Of a stretch of 64,000 nt of DNA, positions 17,918 through 28,488 are shown one piece after another. The notes under the pieces are model-generated. The model ran no database searches. It had not been told where the DNA came from and worked only from the letters and a program-made list of their open reading frames with translations. Source of the stretch: an uncultured Lachnospira sp. (GTDB lineage: Bacteria > Bacillota > Clostridia > Lachnospirales > Lachnospiraceae). Position 1 is the first letter of the stretch. Every line of letters begins with the position of its first letter. The translations under genes and the position numbers were made by a program. The DNA lies in NCBI GenBank assembly GCA_934343805.1, contig CAKRIN010000008.1:1-64000 (forward strand), read 5' to 3'.

Positions 17918-19144
17918 TTAGCTTCTGTAATCAGCATTTATCTTGACATAATCAAATGTAAGGTCGCAGCCCCATGCTGTAGCGCTTGCATCGCCCTGCT
18001 TAACATCAGCAATAGCAATTACAGGATTCTGTGAAAGTATTTCTGTTGCTTTCTGCTCGCTGTAATCCGTAGCAGTTCCGTCTTTAACAATCTGAAGTTC
18101 ACCTGCTGAACTCTTAAAGAAGATATCCACCTTCTCAGGGTCAAAGTCTGCGCCAGAATATCCCATTGCACAGAGGATTCTTCCCCAGTTAGCATCATGT
18201 CCGAATATTGCTGCCTTAGTAAGGCTTGAAGTAACAATTGACTTTGCAAGTGTCTTGGCTTCTGCCTTAGTTGTGGCACCCTTTACCTGAACCTCAAAAA
18301 GACATGTACAACCTTCGCCATCACCTGCTATCATCTTGGAAAGCTCTGTAAATACATAACTTAAGCCTTCATAAAATGCATCATGATCAGTGCCCTCCTC
18401 TGTAATCTTCTTATTACCAGCCATTCCGTTAGCAAGAACAAGGGCTGTATCATTCGTTGATGTATCTCCATCAACTGATATCATATTAAATGAATCATCA
18501 ACAATTGCACTTGTCATCTTCTGAAGAAGTGTCTTGTCGATATCACAGTCTGTTGTTATGTAGCAGAGCATTGTTGCCATGTTAGGGTGAATCATTCCTG
18601 CACCCTTACACATGCCGCCAATTGTTACTTTGGTGCCTGCAACTTCTACTTCTACAGCAACCTGCTTATTTCTTGTATCTGTTGTCATGATTGCCTCTGC
18701 TGCCTGTGTTCCTGCATCTAATGAATCATCAAGCATAGGTGCAAGCTTTTCAATTCCTGCGCAGATTCTGTCAACAGGAAGCTGCATTCCTATAACGCCT
18801 GTTGAACCGATGAGTACTGCATTCTCTGGTACATTAAGAACCTTTGCAACTGCCTTTGCTTCTTCTGCACATGCGTTATCTCCTTCAACACCTGTACATG
18901 CGTTGGCAACACCGCTGTTTACAACTACAGCCTGTGCATATTTTTCATTATATACAATATTTCTGTCCCATTTAACAGGGGCTGCAAATACCTTGTTAGT
19001 TGTAAATGTTCCTGCTGTAACACATGGCTTCTCACTATATACAAGTGCCATATCTTTCTTTCCGTTTTTATACTTTATCTGTGCTTCACAACCTGCAGCC
19101 TTGAATCCTTTAGCTGCTGTTACACCACCTTTAATTATATTCAT
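17918..19144 (-). CDS. argJ: Glutamate N-acetyltransferase / amino-acid acetyltransferase
   Basis: A 408-residue Ntn-type enzyme that transfers acetyl from N-acetylornithine to glutamate, recycling the acetyl group. It self-cleaves before a Thr within [18 protein letters not shown] (about residues 179-196), giving alpha and beta chains; this motif is intact. Other landmarks are [11 protein letters not shown] and [15 protein letters not shown]. Presence of argJ with no separate argA or argE nearby fits the cyclic pathway. Whether it also uses acetyl-CoA cannot be read directly. AGGAGG precedes the ATG; argC lies 27 bases upstream. Confidence 0.96.
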   Translation of the reverse strand: MNIIKGGVTAAKGFKAAGCEAQIKYKNGKKDMALVYSEKPCVTAGTFTTNKVFAAPVKWDRNIVYNEKYAQAVVVNSGVANACTGVEGDNACAEEAKAVAKVLNVPENAVLIGSTGVIGMQLPVDRICAGIEKLAPMLDDSLDAGTQAAEAIMTTDTRNKQVAVEVEVAGTKVTIGGMCKGAGMIHPNMATMLCYITTDCDIDKTLLQKMTSAIVDDSFNMISVDGDTSTNDTALVLANGMAGNKKITEEGTDHDAFYEGLSYVFTELSKMIAGDGEGCTCLFEVQVKGATTKAEAKTLAKSIVTSSLTKAAIFGHDANWGRILCAMGYSGADFDPEKVDIFFKSSAGELQIVKDGTATDYSEQKATEILSQNPVIAIADVKQGDASATAWGCDLTFDYVKINADYRS

Positions 19145-19171
19145 AATATCCTCCTATTTTACATTTATTTA

Positions 19172-20218
19172 CTATGGGAACATTGGAGCAAGCTGCAGAC
19201 CTTCATTCTCTGGAAGTCCGAAGAGAAGATTCATATTCTGTACTGCCTGACCTGCTGCACCCTTAACAAGATTATCTAATGCACCCATCATTATAAGTCT
19301 GTTAGTTCTTGGTTCAATCTTAAATCCAATATCAACAAAGTTACTTCCCTCAACCCAGCGTGTTTCAGGGCACACATCTTTAGGAAGTACTCTCACGAAA
19401 TATTCCTTATCATAGTACTTGTCATATGCTGCCTTAACATCTTCGTATGTAACATCTTTTGCAAGATTTGCGTATGCTGTTACAAGAATTCCTCTGTTCA
19501 TTGGAACTAAATGTGGTGTAAAGATAAGCTTCAAGTCATCTCTTCCACATGCATATCCTAACTGCTCCTCAATCTCTGGTGTGTGTCTGTGAGTTCCAAC
19601 ACCATAAGCCTTCATGCTCTCATTAACTTCACAGAACAGATTAGCAACCTTAGCTCCACGACCTGCCCCTGATGTACCACTCTTGGCATCAATTATAATT
19701 GTATCAGGATTGATTATTCCTTCCTTAACCATTGGGTAAAGAGTAAGAATTGATGTTGTTGTGTAACAACCCGGATTAGCTATAATTCTTGTATTACCGC
19801 TCACCTTGTCTCTGTTAATCTCGCATAATCCATATACAGCCTCATCAATATACTGTGGTGCTTTATGCTCCAGCTTATACCATTTCTCATATACATTTAC
19901 ATCTTTAAGTCTGAAATCAGCACTTAGGTCAATGATCTTGGTCTTTGAAAGAATCTCATCATTAACAAGCGATGCACACAGTCCCTGTGGTGTTGCTGTA
20001 AATATAACATCAACTTCATTAGCAAGCTGCTCCATATTATCATCCATGCATTTTGCATCTACGAGTTTAAACATGTTTCTATATACATCTGAATAATTCT
20101 GATCTATGTAACTTCTTGATCCCAGCCATACAATCTGTGCATCCTTATGTCCTAATAATAATCTGACAAGTTCATTTCCCGCGTAACCTGTCGCTCCTAT
20201 AATACCAACCTTAATCAT
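19172..20218 (-). CDS. argC: N-acetyl-gamma-glutamyl-phosphate reductase
   Basis: A 348-residue NADPH-dependent reductase, third step of arginine synthesis. The nucleotide loop is GIIGATGYAGNELVRLL at the N-terminus; the active-site Cys lies in IANPGCYTTTSIL; SGTSGAGRGA and HRHTPEIEEQL follow. It is the first gene of the argCJBD operon and has AAGGAGG before the ATG. A clear promoter (20314-20341) and possible ArgR half-sites lie upstream, shared with divergent argG. Confidence 0.96.
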   Translation of the reverse strand: MIKVGIIGATGYAGNELVRLLLGHKDAQIVWLGSRSYIDQNYSDVYRNMFKLVDAKCMDDNMEQLANEVDVIFTATPQGLCASLVNDEILSKTKIIDLSADFRLKDVNVYEKWYKLEHKAPQYIDEAVYGLCEINRDKVSGNTRIIANPGCYTTTSILTLYPMVKEGIINPDTIIIDAKSGTSGAGRGAKVANLFCEVNESMKAYGVGTHRHTPEIEEQLGYACGRDDLKLIFTPHLVPMNRGILVTAYANLAKDVTYEDVKAAYDKYYDKEYFVRVLPKDVCPETRWVEGSNFVDIGFKIEPRTNRLIMMGALDNLVKGAAGQAVQNMNLLFGLPENEGLQLAPMFP

Positions 20219-20264
20219 AAATCCTCCTTATTGCTTTTCATCTTCCAAAGCAAAAATGTATATA

Positions 20265-20305
20265 TTCATTCTTTATGCATAAAATGCATCTGAATTGTGA
20301 ATTGA
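20265..20305. promoter_or_regulatory. Candidate ArgR operator region, argC side
   Basis: Clustered half-sites resembling Arg-box halves lie between the argC -10 and its start codon: TGCATAAAATGCA (TGCAT/ATGCA inverted around three bases) next to TGAATTGTGAATTG. ArgR boxes of Firmicutes follow CATGAATAAAAATKCAAK. Spacing here is not exact, and no argR gene is in the window, so this is tentative. Confidence 0.3.
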
Positions 20306-20313
20306 TAACCTAC

Positions 20314-20341
20314 ATTATAGCAACTTTTTTTCTCATGTAAA
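20314..20341 (-). promoter_or_regulatory. Promoter of argCJBD
   Basis: Minus strand TTTACA, 16-base spacer, perfect TATAAT, about 96 bases before the argC start. Confidence 0.65.
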
Positions 20342-20363
20342 GGATATTTTGAATAAATTTTAT

Positions 20364-20430
20364 ATTTATGCATTTTTATTGTATATTTGTGAATATTATG
20401 CATAATTTTATGTTGCATTTTTATATGAAG
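20364..20430. promoter_or_regulatory. Candidate ArgR half-sites, argG side
   Basis: Two stretches read on the minus strand as AATAAAAATGCA (near 20369-20380) and ATAAAAATGCAA (20413-20424). Both match the right half of the Bacillus ArgR box. They lie 80-150 bases upstream of argG. Left halves are poor, so these are candidates only. Confidence 0.3.
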
Positions 20431-20511
20431 TGGTTTATTATATGTTGCAGGTGCATAGCTGGCTAGTAGTACAATGCTATGTGAAAGATAATATTTACGG
20501 AGGATTCTATA

Positions 20512-21738
20512 ATGAAAGAAAAAGTTATTCTTGCTTATTCTGGCGGACTTGACACAACTGCCATAATCCCATGGTTAAAGGAAACTTACAACTATGATGT
20601 TGTCTGCGTATGTGCAGACTGTGGTCAGGAAGAGGAGTTAGACGGACTTGAACAGAGAGCTCTCTCTTGTGGTGCTGCTAAATTATACATAGAAGATATC
20701 ACTGATGAGTTCTGTGACAACTACATCGTTCCTTGTGTTCAGGCACACGCTGTTTATGAAAATAAATATTTACTTGGTACTTCAATGGCAAGACCTCTTA
20801 TTGCCAAGAGACTTGTAGAAATTGCCCGCAAGGAAGGTGCTGTTGCTATCTGCCATGGTGCTACCGGTAAGGGAAATGACCAGATCAGATTTGAGCTTAC
20901 AATCAAGGCATTAGCTCCTGATATCAAGATTATCGCTCCTTGGAGAGATTCTAACTGGAAGCTCCAGTCTCGTGAAGATGAGATTGAGTACTGCAGACAG
21001 CATGGTATCCATCTTCCATTCAGCACAGACTGCAGTTACAGCCGTGATCGTAACATCTGGCATATCAGCCATGAAGGTCTTGAGCTTGAAGATCCAGCTA
21101 ACGAACCTAACTACAAGCATTTATTAGTTCTTGGATGCACTCCTGAGGAAGCTCCAGATGAACCTGAATATGTTACTATGACATTTGAAAAAGGTGTTCC
21201 AAAGTCGGTTAACGGCAAGGCTATGAAGGTTTCTGATATCATCAGAGAGCTTAACAGACTTGGTGCTAAGCATGGTATTGGCATCATTGATATCGTTGAG
21301 AACCGTGTTGTTGGTATGAAGTCTCGTGGCGTATATGAAACTCCTGGTGGAACAATTCTTTACGAAGCTCATCAGCAGCTTGAAGAATTAGTTCTCGACA
21401 GAGATACAACAACATTCAAGATGGATGTTGGCAACAAGTTTGCACAGGTTGTTTACGAAGGAAAGTGGGAGACACCTCTTCGTGAAGCACTTCAGGCATT
21501 CGTTGAGAAGACTCAGGAATATGTAACAGGTGAAGTTAAATTCAGACTTTATAAGGGTAACATCATCAAGGCTGGAACAACTTCTCCATATTCACTCTAC
21601 AATGAATCAATTGCGTCATTCAAGACAGGTGATATGTATGATCATCACGACGCTGACGGATTCATCAACCTCTTTGGCCTTTCACTTAAGGTAAGAGCTA
21701 TGAAGAAGCTTGAAAACGAAAAAAAGAATAACAAATAA
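20512..21738 (+). CDS. argG: Argininosuccinate synthase
   Basis: A 408-residue enzyme joining citrulline and aspartate with ATP. The PP-loop is [18 protein letters not shown] at the N-terminus; [16 protein letters not shown] (citrulline/aspartate site), [17 protein letters not shown] and the C-terminal tetramerisation arm are present. It is transcribed divergently from argC. CGGAGG precedes the ATG and a strong bidirectional terminator follows. Codon use is slightly more C-rich than its neighbours, as expected for a well-expressed gene. argF and argH are not in the window. Confidence 0.97.
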   Translation: MKEKVILAYSGGLDTTAIIPWLKETYNYDVVCVCADCGQEEELDGLEQRALSCGAAKLYIEDITDEFCDNYIVPCVQAHAVYENKYLLGTSMARPLIAKRLVEIARKEGAVAICHGATGKGNDQIRFELTIKALAPDIKIIAPWRDSNWKLQSREDEIEYCRQHGIHLPFSTDCSYSRDRNIWHISHEGLELEDPANEPNYKHLLVLGCTPEEAPDEPEYVTMTFEKGVPKSVNGKAMKVSDIIRELNRLGAKHGIGIIDIVENRVVGMKSRGVYETPGGTILYEAHQQLEELVLDRDTTTFKMDVGNKFAQVVYEGKWETPLREALQAFVEKTQEYVTGEVKFRLYKGNIIKAGTTSPYSLYNESIASFKTGDMYDHHDADGFINLFGLSLKVRAMKKLENEKKNNK

Positions 21739-21745
21739 TATACCT

Positions 21746-21790
21746 AAAAAGGGACATCTCACTACGAAATTAGTGAGATGTCCCTTTTAG
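21746..21790. terminator. Bidirectional terminator between argG and chemoreceptor gene
   Basis: AAAAAGGGACATCTCACTA and TAGTGAGATGTCCCTTTT form an 18-19 base stem around a six-base loop, with T-runs on either strand, so it can stop both converging transcripts. Confidence 0.9.
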
Positions 21791-21798
21791 TTTTATTA

Positions 21799-23532
21799 TC
21801 AGAATTTTGCAAATATATTAGTACTATCCTTAAGATTCTGGGCTATATTTTTATTCTCTGTCATCTTATTACTTATATTAACAATATCCTCAACAAGACT
21901 CTGTGTACTTATTGCGGCATTATTTACCCCGGCTGCTCCATCATCTACGGCTGTTGTTATTGTGTTGATTGAGCCAGTTATTTCATCCATATTTCTCTTT
22001 AAAACATCTGTTTTCTCAGCAAATTCATTCATTGCACTCTCTATATAAGAAGCATTTTCTTTGTACTTTACACCACTGTCTACAAACATCTCAAATTCTG
22101 GAAGAATAGTCTGCTGCATATAAGATACCAAATTATTGGCATTATCCGATAAATTATTAACAGCTGTAACAACAATCGAATTAATACTTTGTATCTTATT
22201 AGCTGTTTCGCGGCTTGAATCTGCCAACTGACGTATTTCGTCAGCTACAACAGCAAAACCTTTACCCGCTTCACCTGCTCTTGCCGCTTCAATTGAGGCA
22301 TTGAGTGCAAGGAGGTTAGTCTGGCTTGATATATTAAGGATATCATTAGTAAGATTATTAACCTGATCTACACTCTTACTATCCTCTATTGCCTTATTAA
22401 GCACATCCAGAATATTTCCAACCTTCTCACTTGTCTGACTCATATTGTATCTGGCATCACTCTCAATCTTTTCCGCATTAGATTTCATTTCCTTTGAGAA
22501 TTGGTTAATGTCATCTGACTTAGATGCTATAAGTTCCACATCATTACGTATATCTTCTGCATTATTATTAATAGCGTTAACTGAAAGTCCAACATCCTGC
22601 ATTGTAGCTGACAACTCTTCTGTCATAGCTGATAAATCAGACGCACTATCATTAGATTGTGTAACGCTGACATCAACATCTGCGACAACATTCTCCATGT
22701 AATTAGTGTTCTCAATAATAAGTTTTAAAATATGTTGCAACTTATCCATAAAAAGGTTGATACCATTACCAAGATCTGATATTTCATCATTAGAAATTAT
22801 ACTGACTCGTTTTGTCAGATCTCCTTCTCCTTCATCTATTCCTTTGACAATATCCCTGATATCTTTATTAGTTGCGGTAATTGGTTTGATTATATATTTC
22901 ATAACGCAGTATATTGCCACAATAATCAGAATCACACTAACGACAATTACTATACCATTGCTAACAAGCGAGCTGAAATACACCTTTGATAATCTCTGTC
23001 TTGCATTAGCTGCTGATTCATTAGCATGTTCGCTTAATACTCCTATATCCTTCTGAATAGCTGTACCGCTATCATTTACTGCTCCATTAGCAATGGCATA
23101 AGCCTCTTCGTTTTTGCCTAATGCACTATATGCCATAAGATTCCCAAGTTCATATTTCATGGTCTGGTAATTATCTACTAACGAATCATATATATCCTCA
23201 TCATCTTCACTAACATATTTTTTATACTCCGTCAGTTTCTGTTCCAATTCTTCCTGCTCATCATTAATCTCGCCAACTACTGATATCATAGTATTAAGAT
23301 CTGTTGCAATAATATGAGATAATCCCAGGTTATGAATAGACTGAATTTCATTTTTTATCTCTCCAAGATCTGAAACGCTCTTCATACTGTTATCTGCAAT
23401 ATCTGATGCATTAGAATTCACTGTCCTTATATTATTTATAGCCATTACATTACATATTATAGATAAAGCTCCAAGTATAAACACTGGCAATAGTATTAGT
23501 ATCTTCAGGCTCGTTCTTTTTTTATTATTCAT
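21799..23532 (-). CDS. Methyl-accepting chemotaxis protein
   Basis: A 577-residue chemoreceptor. TM1 lies near 10-32, a four-helix-type ligand-binding domain near 35-195, TM2 near 200-222, a HAMP domain follows ([18 protein letters not shown]), and the C-terminal signalling hairpin contains [19 protein letters not shown] and [13 protein letters not shown]. The start at 23532 has GGAG upstream and begins [11 protein letters not shown]; the longer frame lacks a ribosome binding site. It begins 40 bases after the stop of a solute-binding lipoprotein gene in the same direction, suggesting the receptor may sense that protein in its ligand-bound form. Confidence 0.95.
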   Translation of the reverse strand: MNNKKRTSLKILILLPVFILGALSIICNVMAINNIRTVNSNASDIADNSMKSVSDLGEIKNEIQSIHNLGLSHIIATDLNTMISVVGEINDEQEELEQKLTEYKKYVSEDDEDIYDSLVDNYQTMKYELGNLMAYSALGKNEEAYAIANGAVNDSGTAIQKDIGVLSEHANESAANARQRLSKVYFSSLVSNGIVIVVSVILIIVAIYCVMKYIIKPITATNKDIRDIVKGIDEGEGDLTKRVSIISNDEISDLGNGINLFMDKLQHILKLIIENTNYMENVVADVDVSVTQSNDSASDLSAMTEELSATMQDVGLSVNAINNNAEDIRNDVELIASKSDDINQFSKEMKSNAEKIESDARYNMSQTSEKVGNILDVLNKAIEDSKSVDQVNNLTNDILNISSQTNLLALNASIEAARAGEAGKGFAVVADEIRQLADSSRETANKIQSINSIVVTAVNNLSDNANNLVSYMQQTILPEFEMFVDSGVKYKENASYIESAMNEFAEKTDVLKRNMDEITGSINTITTAVDDGAAGVNNAAISTQSLVEDIVNISNKMTENKNIAQNLKDSTNIFAKF

Positions 23533-23572
23533 TCTCGTTCTCCATTTCTTTTCTGAAGTACTGTGCAAAACA

Positions 23573-24835
23573 CTACTTTACAGTAGAGGCAGTTATCTCG
23601 CTGACAAACGAATCCATAACTTCCTGATCCGATAGTCCACTGTTACTTCCGCTAAGTACTGTATTAGCAAATTTTGTACATGCATCCCAATAACTGTTTC
23701 CCACTCTCTGCAATGTTCCGTATTGAGACTGTGTTATTATTGCCTGAATTGCTGCAACCTTTTTAATTTCTTCAGATGATGCAGCCTGACTATTGGAAGG
23801 TCCCTGATTTCTTTCTGTAAATCTAAGTTCCTGATTTTCCTGATTAGTCATCCAGTCAGCCAGTTTACATGCCCATTCCTTGTTTTGAGAATAAGCATTC
23901 ACGCCCATCATCTTATAACCTGTAAACGATGCCATCTGGACTTCTTTTCCAGAAACTGTATACGCCGGAAGCTTACATGCTCCATAATCATCACCCCATG
24001 CTTCCTTAACATTCATAACATCCCATACACCACTTATTCCTGCAATAACATTTCCATTCTTAATCTCTGTTGCTATATCACCATTAGGCATATTGGCAAA
24101 TCCCGGATTAGAAACAATGTCACTTAATGCCTGCTTAATTGCCACTCCTGTTATATCACCTGATTCTGAATTCCAGTTACAGTCATTAGTTACGCCATCA
24201 GATTTGATTGACAAATTAAGTCCGGTATTTCCAAAAAATGCATATAAATACCATCCAGAGTTAAATTCCATAGCTACCTTTTTATCATTAGCCGCAGCTA
24301 TTGACAGCATCTTATCCAATGACTTCACATCATCATCAGAGAAATAATTCTTATTATAATACATAAAATATCCATTATCTGCTGTCATCGGATATCCGTA
24401 TAGCGTATCATTTAACGTAGCTGCTTCTACTGCATCCTGAATATTTGCAGATGCAACCTCGTCTGCATTAGGCACTGGCATCAGAACCCCTCCAGCAGCT
24501 AAAGATATAATCTGATCATCCGGAAATGAAAATACATCCGCACCATTATGTACATCCGTAAGCATAGTGTCTCGTACCTTAGAATCTGCCTGAATTTCAA
24601 TTGTAATGTCAAACTCAGCTTCATCTTTATAATGTTCCTTGAAGCTGTCTACCATCTTAGCCACAGTATCAACGCCATCTTTTTCTGCCCACACTTTTAA
24701 TGTTACAACATCTTCCGACTTTTCTCCTGACAATTCACTACCATTACCATTATTTCCGGATGTGCTACATCCCGACAAAACAACAGCAAAAAGTAATCCC
24801 AGAGTACACAGTCTTCTTGCTACCCCTTTTTTCAT
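23573..24835 (-). CDS. Sugar-type ABC solute-binding lipoprotein, linked to chemoreceptor
   Basis: A 420-residue lipoprotein with lipobox VLSGC (Cys23), a short Gly/Asn/Ser linker, then a family 1 (maltose-binding-like) fold beginning [56 protein letters not shown] and [19 protein letters not shown] are typical of this family. No permease or ATPase is adjacent; the only partner is the chemoreceptor gene 40 bases downstream. It may serve a distant importer, chemotaxis, or both. A good promoter lies at 24879-24907. Ligand inferred as an oligosaccharide from family only. Confidence 0.85.
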   Translation of the reverse strand: MKKGVARRLCTLGLLFAVVLSGCSTSGNNGNGSELSGEKSEDVVTLKVWAEKDGVDTVAKMVDSFKEHYKDEAEFDITIEIQADSKVRDTMLTDVHNGADVFSFPDDQIISLAAGGVLMPVPNADEVASANIQDAVEAATLNDTLYGYPMTADNGYFMYYNKNYFSDDDVKSLDKMLSIAAANDKKVAMEFNSGWYLYAFFGNTGLNLSIKSDGVTNDCNWNSESGDITGVAIKQALSDIVSNPGFANMPNGDIATEIKNGNVIAGISGVWDVMNVKEAWGDDYGACKLPAYTVSGKEVQMASFTGYKMMGVNAYSQNKEWACKLADWMTNQENQELRFTERNQGPSNSQAASSEEIKKVAAIQAIITQSQYGTLQRVGNSYWDACTKFANTVLSGSNSGLSDQEVMDSFVSEITASTVK

Positions 24836-24878
24836 ATTAATGCTCCTTTATATTAAGTTGTTCGTTATAATTATATTC

Positions 24879-24907
24879 ATTATAATATAAACAGTAATTT
24901 AAATCAA
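24879..24907 (-). promoter_or_regulatory. Promoter of the binding protein/chemoreceptor unit
   Basis: Minus strand TTGATT, 17-base spacer, perfect TATAAT, 43 bases before the start at 24835. Confidence 0.6.
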
Positions 24908-24982
24908 CCATAGACATCATGGTTTACCGAAACATATATATAGCTAATCTCTTCGGATCGGGAGCAATATTCAGATGGCGTA

Positions 24983-26158
24983 TTATTTGATTGTTAATTT
25001 AGATATGTCAATTTCTTTTTCTTCAACTCTTCTGTTAACATATGTCCGAAGAAGCGCATAGCACACTGAGCTTATAGGGATAAATGTAAGCATACCCATT
25101 ATTCCGAACAGGTTGCCACCAATTGTTACAGCAACAAGCACCCACATTCCCGGAAGCCCAACAGAATTGCCAACAACATGTGGATATATAAGATTACCTT
25201 CTATCTGTTGCAATGTAAGGAAAACTGCCACAAATATAAGCGCTTTCACAGGACTTGTCATCATAATAAGAATAATTCCAACAGCGCAGCCTATAAATGC
25301 ACCAACTATTGGAATAAGTGCCGTCACTGCTATAATAATTCCTATCAGAAGTGCATATGGCATTCTTAATATGCTTAATGTAATTACAAACATTGTTCCA
25401 AGAATACACGCCTCAAGACACTGTCCTGACAAAAAATTAGAAAATGTTGTATTAGTCAGTCGAAGTATCTCAACTATACGATCGGCTTTTTTCTCTGGTA
25501 ACAGAACATACATAAGTTTCTTGCATTGTGCCGTAAGTCTCTCTTTCTGAAACAATACATAGACAGAAAAAACAAATCCAATAAAAAAATTCGTAATTCC
25601 GGAAAACAAGCCACTAATAGCCCCTATTCCGCCATTAATTATCCCCTTTGTTCCTATCGATAAAAAGTTCATAACATTTCCAAGAACTGTATCCCAGTTA
25701 ATTGATATATTGCTTAACTTTTCTTCATATTCAGGATATGCAGAAAGCTTTTTCTGTAACCAGTCAATAACGCTATTCACTGCATCCGGAACCTGGCTTA
25801 TAATCTCCGTTATTGTTCTTACCAGCTCAGGAACAACTACAAAAAGCACTCCTGTAATTACAGCTATTATCGCTATAAGCGTAAACATATATGATATTGT
25901 CCTTATAAGTACAGGATGCTTTTTTTTGCAGTATTTATTGCTGAATCGGTTCAGACCCTTTTCTATTGCTCTCATTGGCACATTAAATACAAATGCAATA
26001 ACTCCACCTATTATAAAAGGCATCACAAGACCTGCAAGATATGATATAGAATTAAGAATTCCAGTCACATTGTTAAGAGCAAGATATATCACTATCAGCA
26101 CTGCACCTATAATAATCCCCTTAACAACCTGACTGTCTTTAAAATGTCTGTTTTTCAT
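24983..26158 (-). CDS. AI-2E family membrane permease
   Basis: A 391-residue membrane protein with seven or eight hydrophobic helices: a pair at the N-terminus, a soluble helical stretch (about 130-190), and a C-terminal bundle with FLSGQCLEACILGTM, GAFIGCAVGIILI and the conserved QQIEGNLIYPHVVG. This is the AI-2E/YdiK/PerM family; different members export autoinducer-2, move ions or have unknown substrates. The start at 26158 has GGAGGG upstream. It stands about 100 bases downstream of an unknown gene and is not clearly in an operon. Confidence 0.85.
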   Translation of the reverse strand: MKNRHFKDSQVVKGIIIGAVLIVIYLALNNVTGILNSISYLAGLVMPFIIGGVIAFVFNVPMRAIEKGLNRFSNKYCKKKHPVLIRTISYMFTLIAIIAVITGVLFVVVPELVRTITEIISQVPDAVNSVIDWLQKKLSAYPEYEEKLSNISINWDTVLGNVMNFLSIGTKGIINGGIGAISGLFSGITNFFIGFVFSVYVLFQKERLTAQCKKLMYVLLPEKKADRIVEILRLTNTTFSNFLSGQCLEACILGTMFVITLSILRMPYALLIGIIIAVTALIPIVGAFIGCAVGIILIMMTSPVKALIFVAVFLTLQQIEGNLIYPHVVGNSVGLPGMWVLVAVTIGGNLFGIMGMLTFIPISSVCYALLRTYVNRRVEEKEIDISKLTIK

Positions 26159-26260
26159 AAGCCCTCCATACTCGTCATCAGATACATTAACTATACTATA
26201 TGAGAGTTTGATATTCAAACAGATTATAGAATTTTAAGAATTGATAAACATTTAATTTAA

Positions 26261-26860
26261 TTAATTATACTGGGCGCTTACCATGCTCATCATCATTCTC
26301 ATATTAAATGCACCCATAAACTTTATTGACGGAAGATACACAAAATGTTTTTTCTGTATTACACAGTCATCTTCATATTCATCATCATATACTTCAAGTC
26401 TCATCACTTCATTTACAATCTGTCCCTTTCCCGGCTCAACATTAAATGCACCTTCTATAAATGGAGCATAGCAGTTTCTTTCTCCGCTTTCGTCAGGATC
26501 ATAAGCTATAAATGTATGTATCATACTCTCATACTTTGTAATAAATAATCCATTGTCTGCACCGCTTTCTCCTAATGCCGCTTTATACTCTTTCATTTCT
26601 TCATCATAGATTTCAGACTGCTTATTGATAATCTCTTCTAATTCTCCAGCTGTCATCGGTATATTTTCTGCAAAGAAAAATGCTATCGGCTGAATGCTTC
26701 CGTATAACAAAAAGCAGCTCATATCTGAATTGAGTGTCTGTGATACCTCCAGCTTATCCTTATCTGCCATATACATAAGAACAGCAAAATTACCCTTTGA
26801 AGTAAACTCTTTAAGCATATTTATAGCCGCCTTTAATTCAGTTCTGGAAAAATGTCTCAT
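26261..26860 (-). CDS. Unknown soluble protein, 199 residues
   Basis: I do not recognise this protein. It lacks a signal peptide and membrane helices and looks like a mixed alpha/beta soluble protein, with an acidic middle (DDEYEDDC) and a C-terminus rich in Met (NMRMMMSMVS). AAGGAAC lies upstream of the ATG. It starts with MRHFSRTELKAAINMLKEF. It lies between the AI-2E permease and a surface protein gene; neither neighbour suggests a role. Coding status is supported by the clean frame, a ribosome binding site and amino-acid composition. Confidence 0.6.
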   Translation of the reverse strand: MRHFSRTELKAAINMLKEFTSKGNFAVLMYMADKDKLEVSQTLNSDMSCFLLYGSIQPIAFFFAENIPMTAGELEEIINKQSEIYDEEMKEYKAALGESGADNGLFITKYESMIHTFIAYDPDESGERNCYAPFIEGAFNVEPGKGQIVNEVMRLEVYDDEYEDDCVIQKKHFVYLPSIKFMGAFNMRMMMSMVSAQYN

Positions 26861-26899
26861 AATTCTTGTTCCTTTTCTTTATATAGTTTATAAATCACA

Positions 26900-26941
26900 G
26901 ACACAGGTAAGTGAATCGGTTCAGTATCAATTACCTGTGTC
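26900..26941. repeat. Perfect 11-bp inverted repeat with inner dyad
   Basis: GACACAGGTAA and TTACCTGTGTC flank a 20-base centre that itself contains TGAATCGGTTCA. It lies between two minus-strand genes, 40 bases upstream of the unknown gene at 26860. There is no T-run, so it is a poor terminator; it could be an operator or an mRNA hairpin. Confidence 0.5.
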
Positions 26942-26994
26942 CGTTACCAATCATTGCTAACGATTATATCATTTATAATCAGTATTTTCACTTA

Positions 26995-28395
26995 TTATTT
27001 CTTCTTTTTAATGAATAATCCATTCTTTCCCCATTCGTATATACAGATTAATGTGATTGTCGCTATTGAGATGCCTCCCATAAAAATATATACATATATC
27101 TTTTTACTATCTCCAGTTTTTACGCTTTCTTCATCAGCTGCGACCTCCTGCTGAACTTCACTGTATGTTGAACTTATTACATCAGATGGTATTGTAACAT
27201 ATTCTTCTTCACTTGATATGTCAGATATTGTCTTCTTTTCTGTCGGTTTTTGCGTAGGGGTCTCTGGCTCTGACTCTTTTATTTCATTAAATATTACTAA
27301 TGAAAATTCCAGTCCAAGTCCCCACATCGTACCCTGATAAGGATTAGTGGTATATGGACCATTAATACATATATGAGCATTCATAATGTTCTTACTCTCT
27401 TTCATACCGGATTGCAGAACACCTGTCTTTGCCTCCATATATTCATCCGCATTATTCTCTCCGCGCATCCAGCTTCCTACTGAATAGCGTCCAGCCAGGC
27501 AGTCATCATTGCCAGCTTTTATATCATCCATAGTCAGCATAAGAAGATTATTATAATACATATTGTATCCAAGCTGTGCTATTTCACTATTGGCTTCCCT
27601 TGGATTAAAACACACTCCATTAAATATTGAATCGCATATCTGCTTTACATCAAAATCTTCTAATCTTTTATTACATGTGTTATATTTTTCATTCATATAG
27701 TCCAGGTAATATTTATCAAGGTCATCCAGTCCATTTTCATATCCATTACTAATCAATGCCTCTGAGATTTTATCGTTGCTATAATGCTTTGATGAACTAT
27801 CTTTAATTCCAAGCAATTCTTTCAAAGCGGAATTGCTTGTCCTCCATACAGTACTTTCCACACTTATTGGTCTGTTTGTAAATGTTATGGCATCTTTTAT
27901 ATAACCACCATCTGAATTGTTGTATGTGAATGTTCTGTCTGCGTCTTCCAATCCAGTGTAGTTGCCATCTGTTATTTTTAAACTTCCTTTGTTATATATA
28001 TATTTCTTGTCAGACTTATTAATTATACTGACATAAAAATTTTCCCCATCTCCTGGTACATAAGTTCCTTCGTCATAAAACTTTTCAAGATCACTTATTA
28101 CATTAATACTAATCTTATTATCATTGTAATTTTCCGGTATAACATATGTGAAATAATAATTATGTCTCCAATTAACTTCATCATACTCATATTTTATATC
28201 AACCTGTATATTTTTTGATGTTTCTTCTCCTTTAGTCTGTATTCCATCTATCTTCCAACGGCTGTCTGTTACACTGCTGTTAGTTTTTTCTTCTGAAGCA
28301 AGAACATATCCACTTTTTCCCGCCATCAATACAACTGTCATTAGTACAACTATCATTAGTAAAGATGTCCAAAAAACAATCTTTTTTCTACACAT
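26995..28395 (-). CDS. Secreted surface protein with C-terminal membrane anchor
   Basis: A 466-residue protein. A signal peptide covers about residues 1-34 (basic start, LLMIVVLMTVVLMAG core). The ectodomain is Asn/Tyr/Asp-rich. The C-terminus holds a Thr/Glu/Pro linker (PETPTQKPTEKK), SVKTGD, a hydrophobic helix and a basic tail ending FIKKKK. The SVKTGD-helix-basic-tail order resembles a sortase signal with Val in place of Pro, or it may simply be a membrane anchor. I recognise no catalytic domain. AAGGAGGAG precedes the ATG. No sortase gene is in the window. Likely a cell-surface protein of unknown function. Confidence 0.65.
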   Translation of the reverse strand: MCRKKIVFWTSLLMIVVLMTVVLMAGKSGYVLASEEKTNSSVTDSRWKIDGIQTKGEETSKNIQVDIKYEYDEVNWRHNYYFTYVIPENYNDNKISINVISDLEKFYDEGTYVPGDGENFYVSIINKSDKKYIYNKGSLKITDGNYTGLEDADRTFTYNNSDGGYIKDAITFTNRPISVESTVWRTSNSALKELLGIKDSSSKHYSNDKISEALISNGYENGLDDLDKYYLDYMNEKYNTCNKRLEDFDVKQICDSIFNGVCFNPREANSEIAQLGYNMYYNNLLMLTMDDIKAGNDDCLAGRYSVGSWMRGENNADEYMEAKTGVLQSGMKESKNIMNAHICINGPYTTNPYQGTMWGLGLEFSLVIFNEIKESEPETPTQKPTEKKTISDISSEEEYVTIPSDVISSTYSEVQQEVAADEESVKTGDSKKIYVYIFMGGISIATITLICIYEWGKNGLFIKKKK

Positions 28396-28488
28396 AGCTC
28401 CTCCTTCTGATATAGACGTTTATAGTGTATTCACATTTTTTCTGTTTCATACATTTAATATCTATATTTTTCCAGAGATATCTGTGCA

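Noticed and set aside
18612..19250. A 212-residue plus-strand frame opposite argJ and argC
   Set aside because: It spans two real genes on the other strand and has no start signal; composition is that of a shadow frame.
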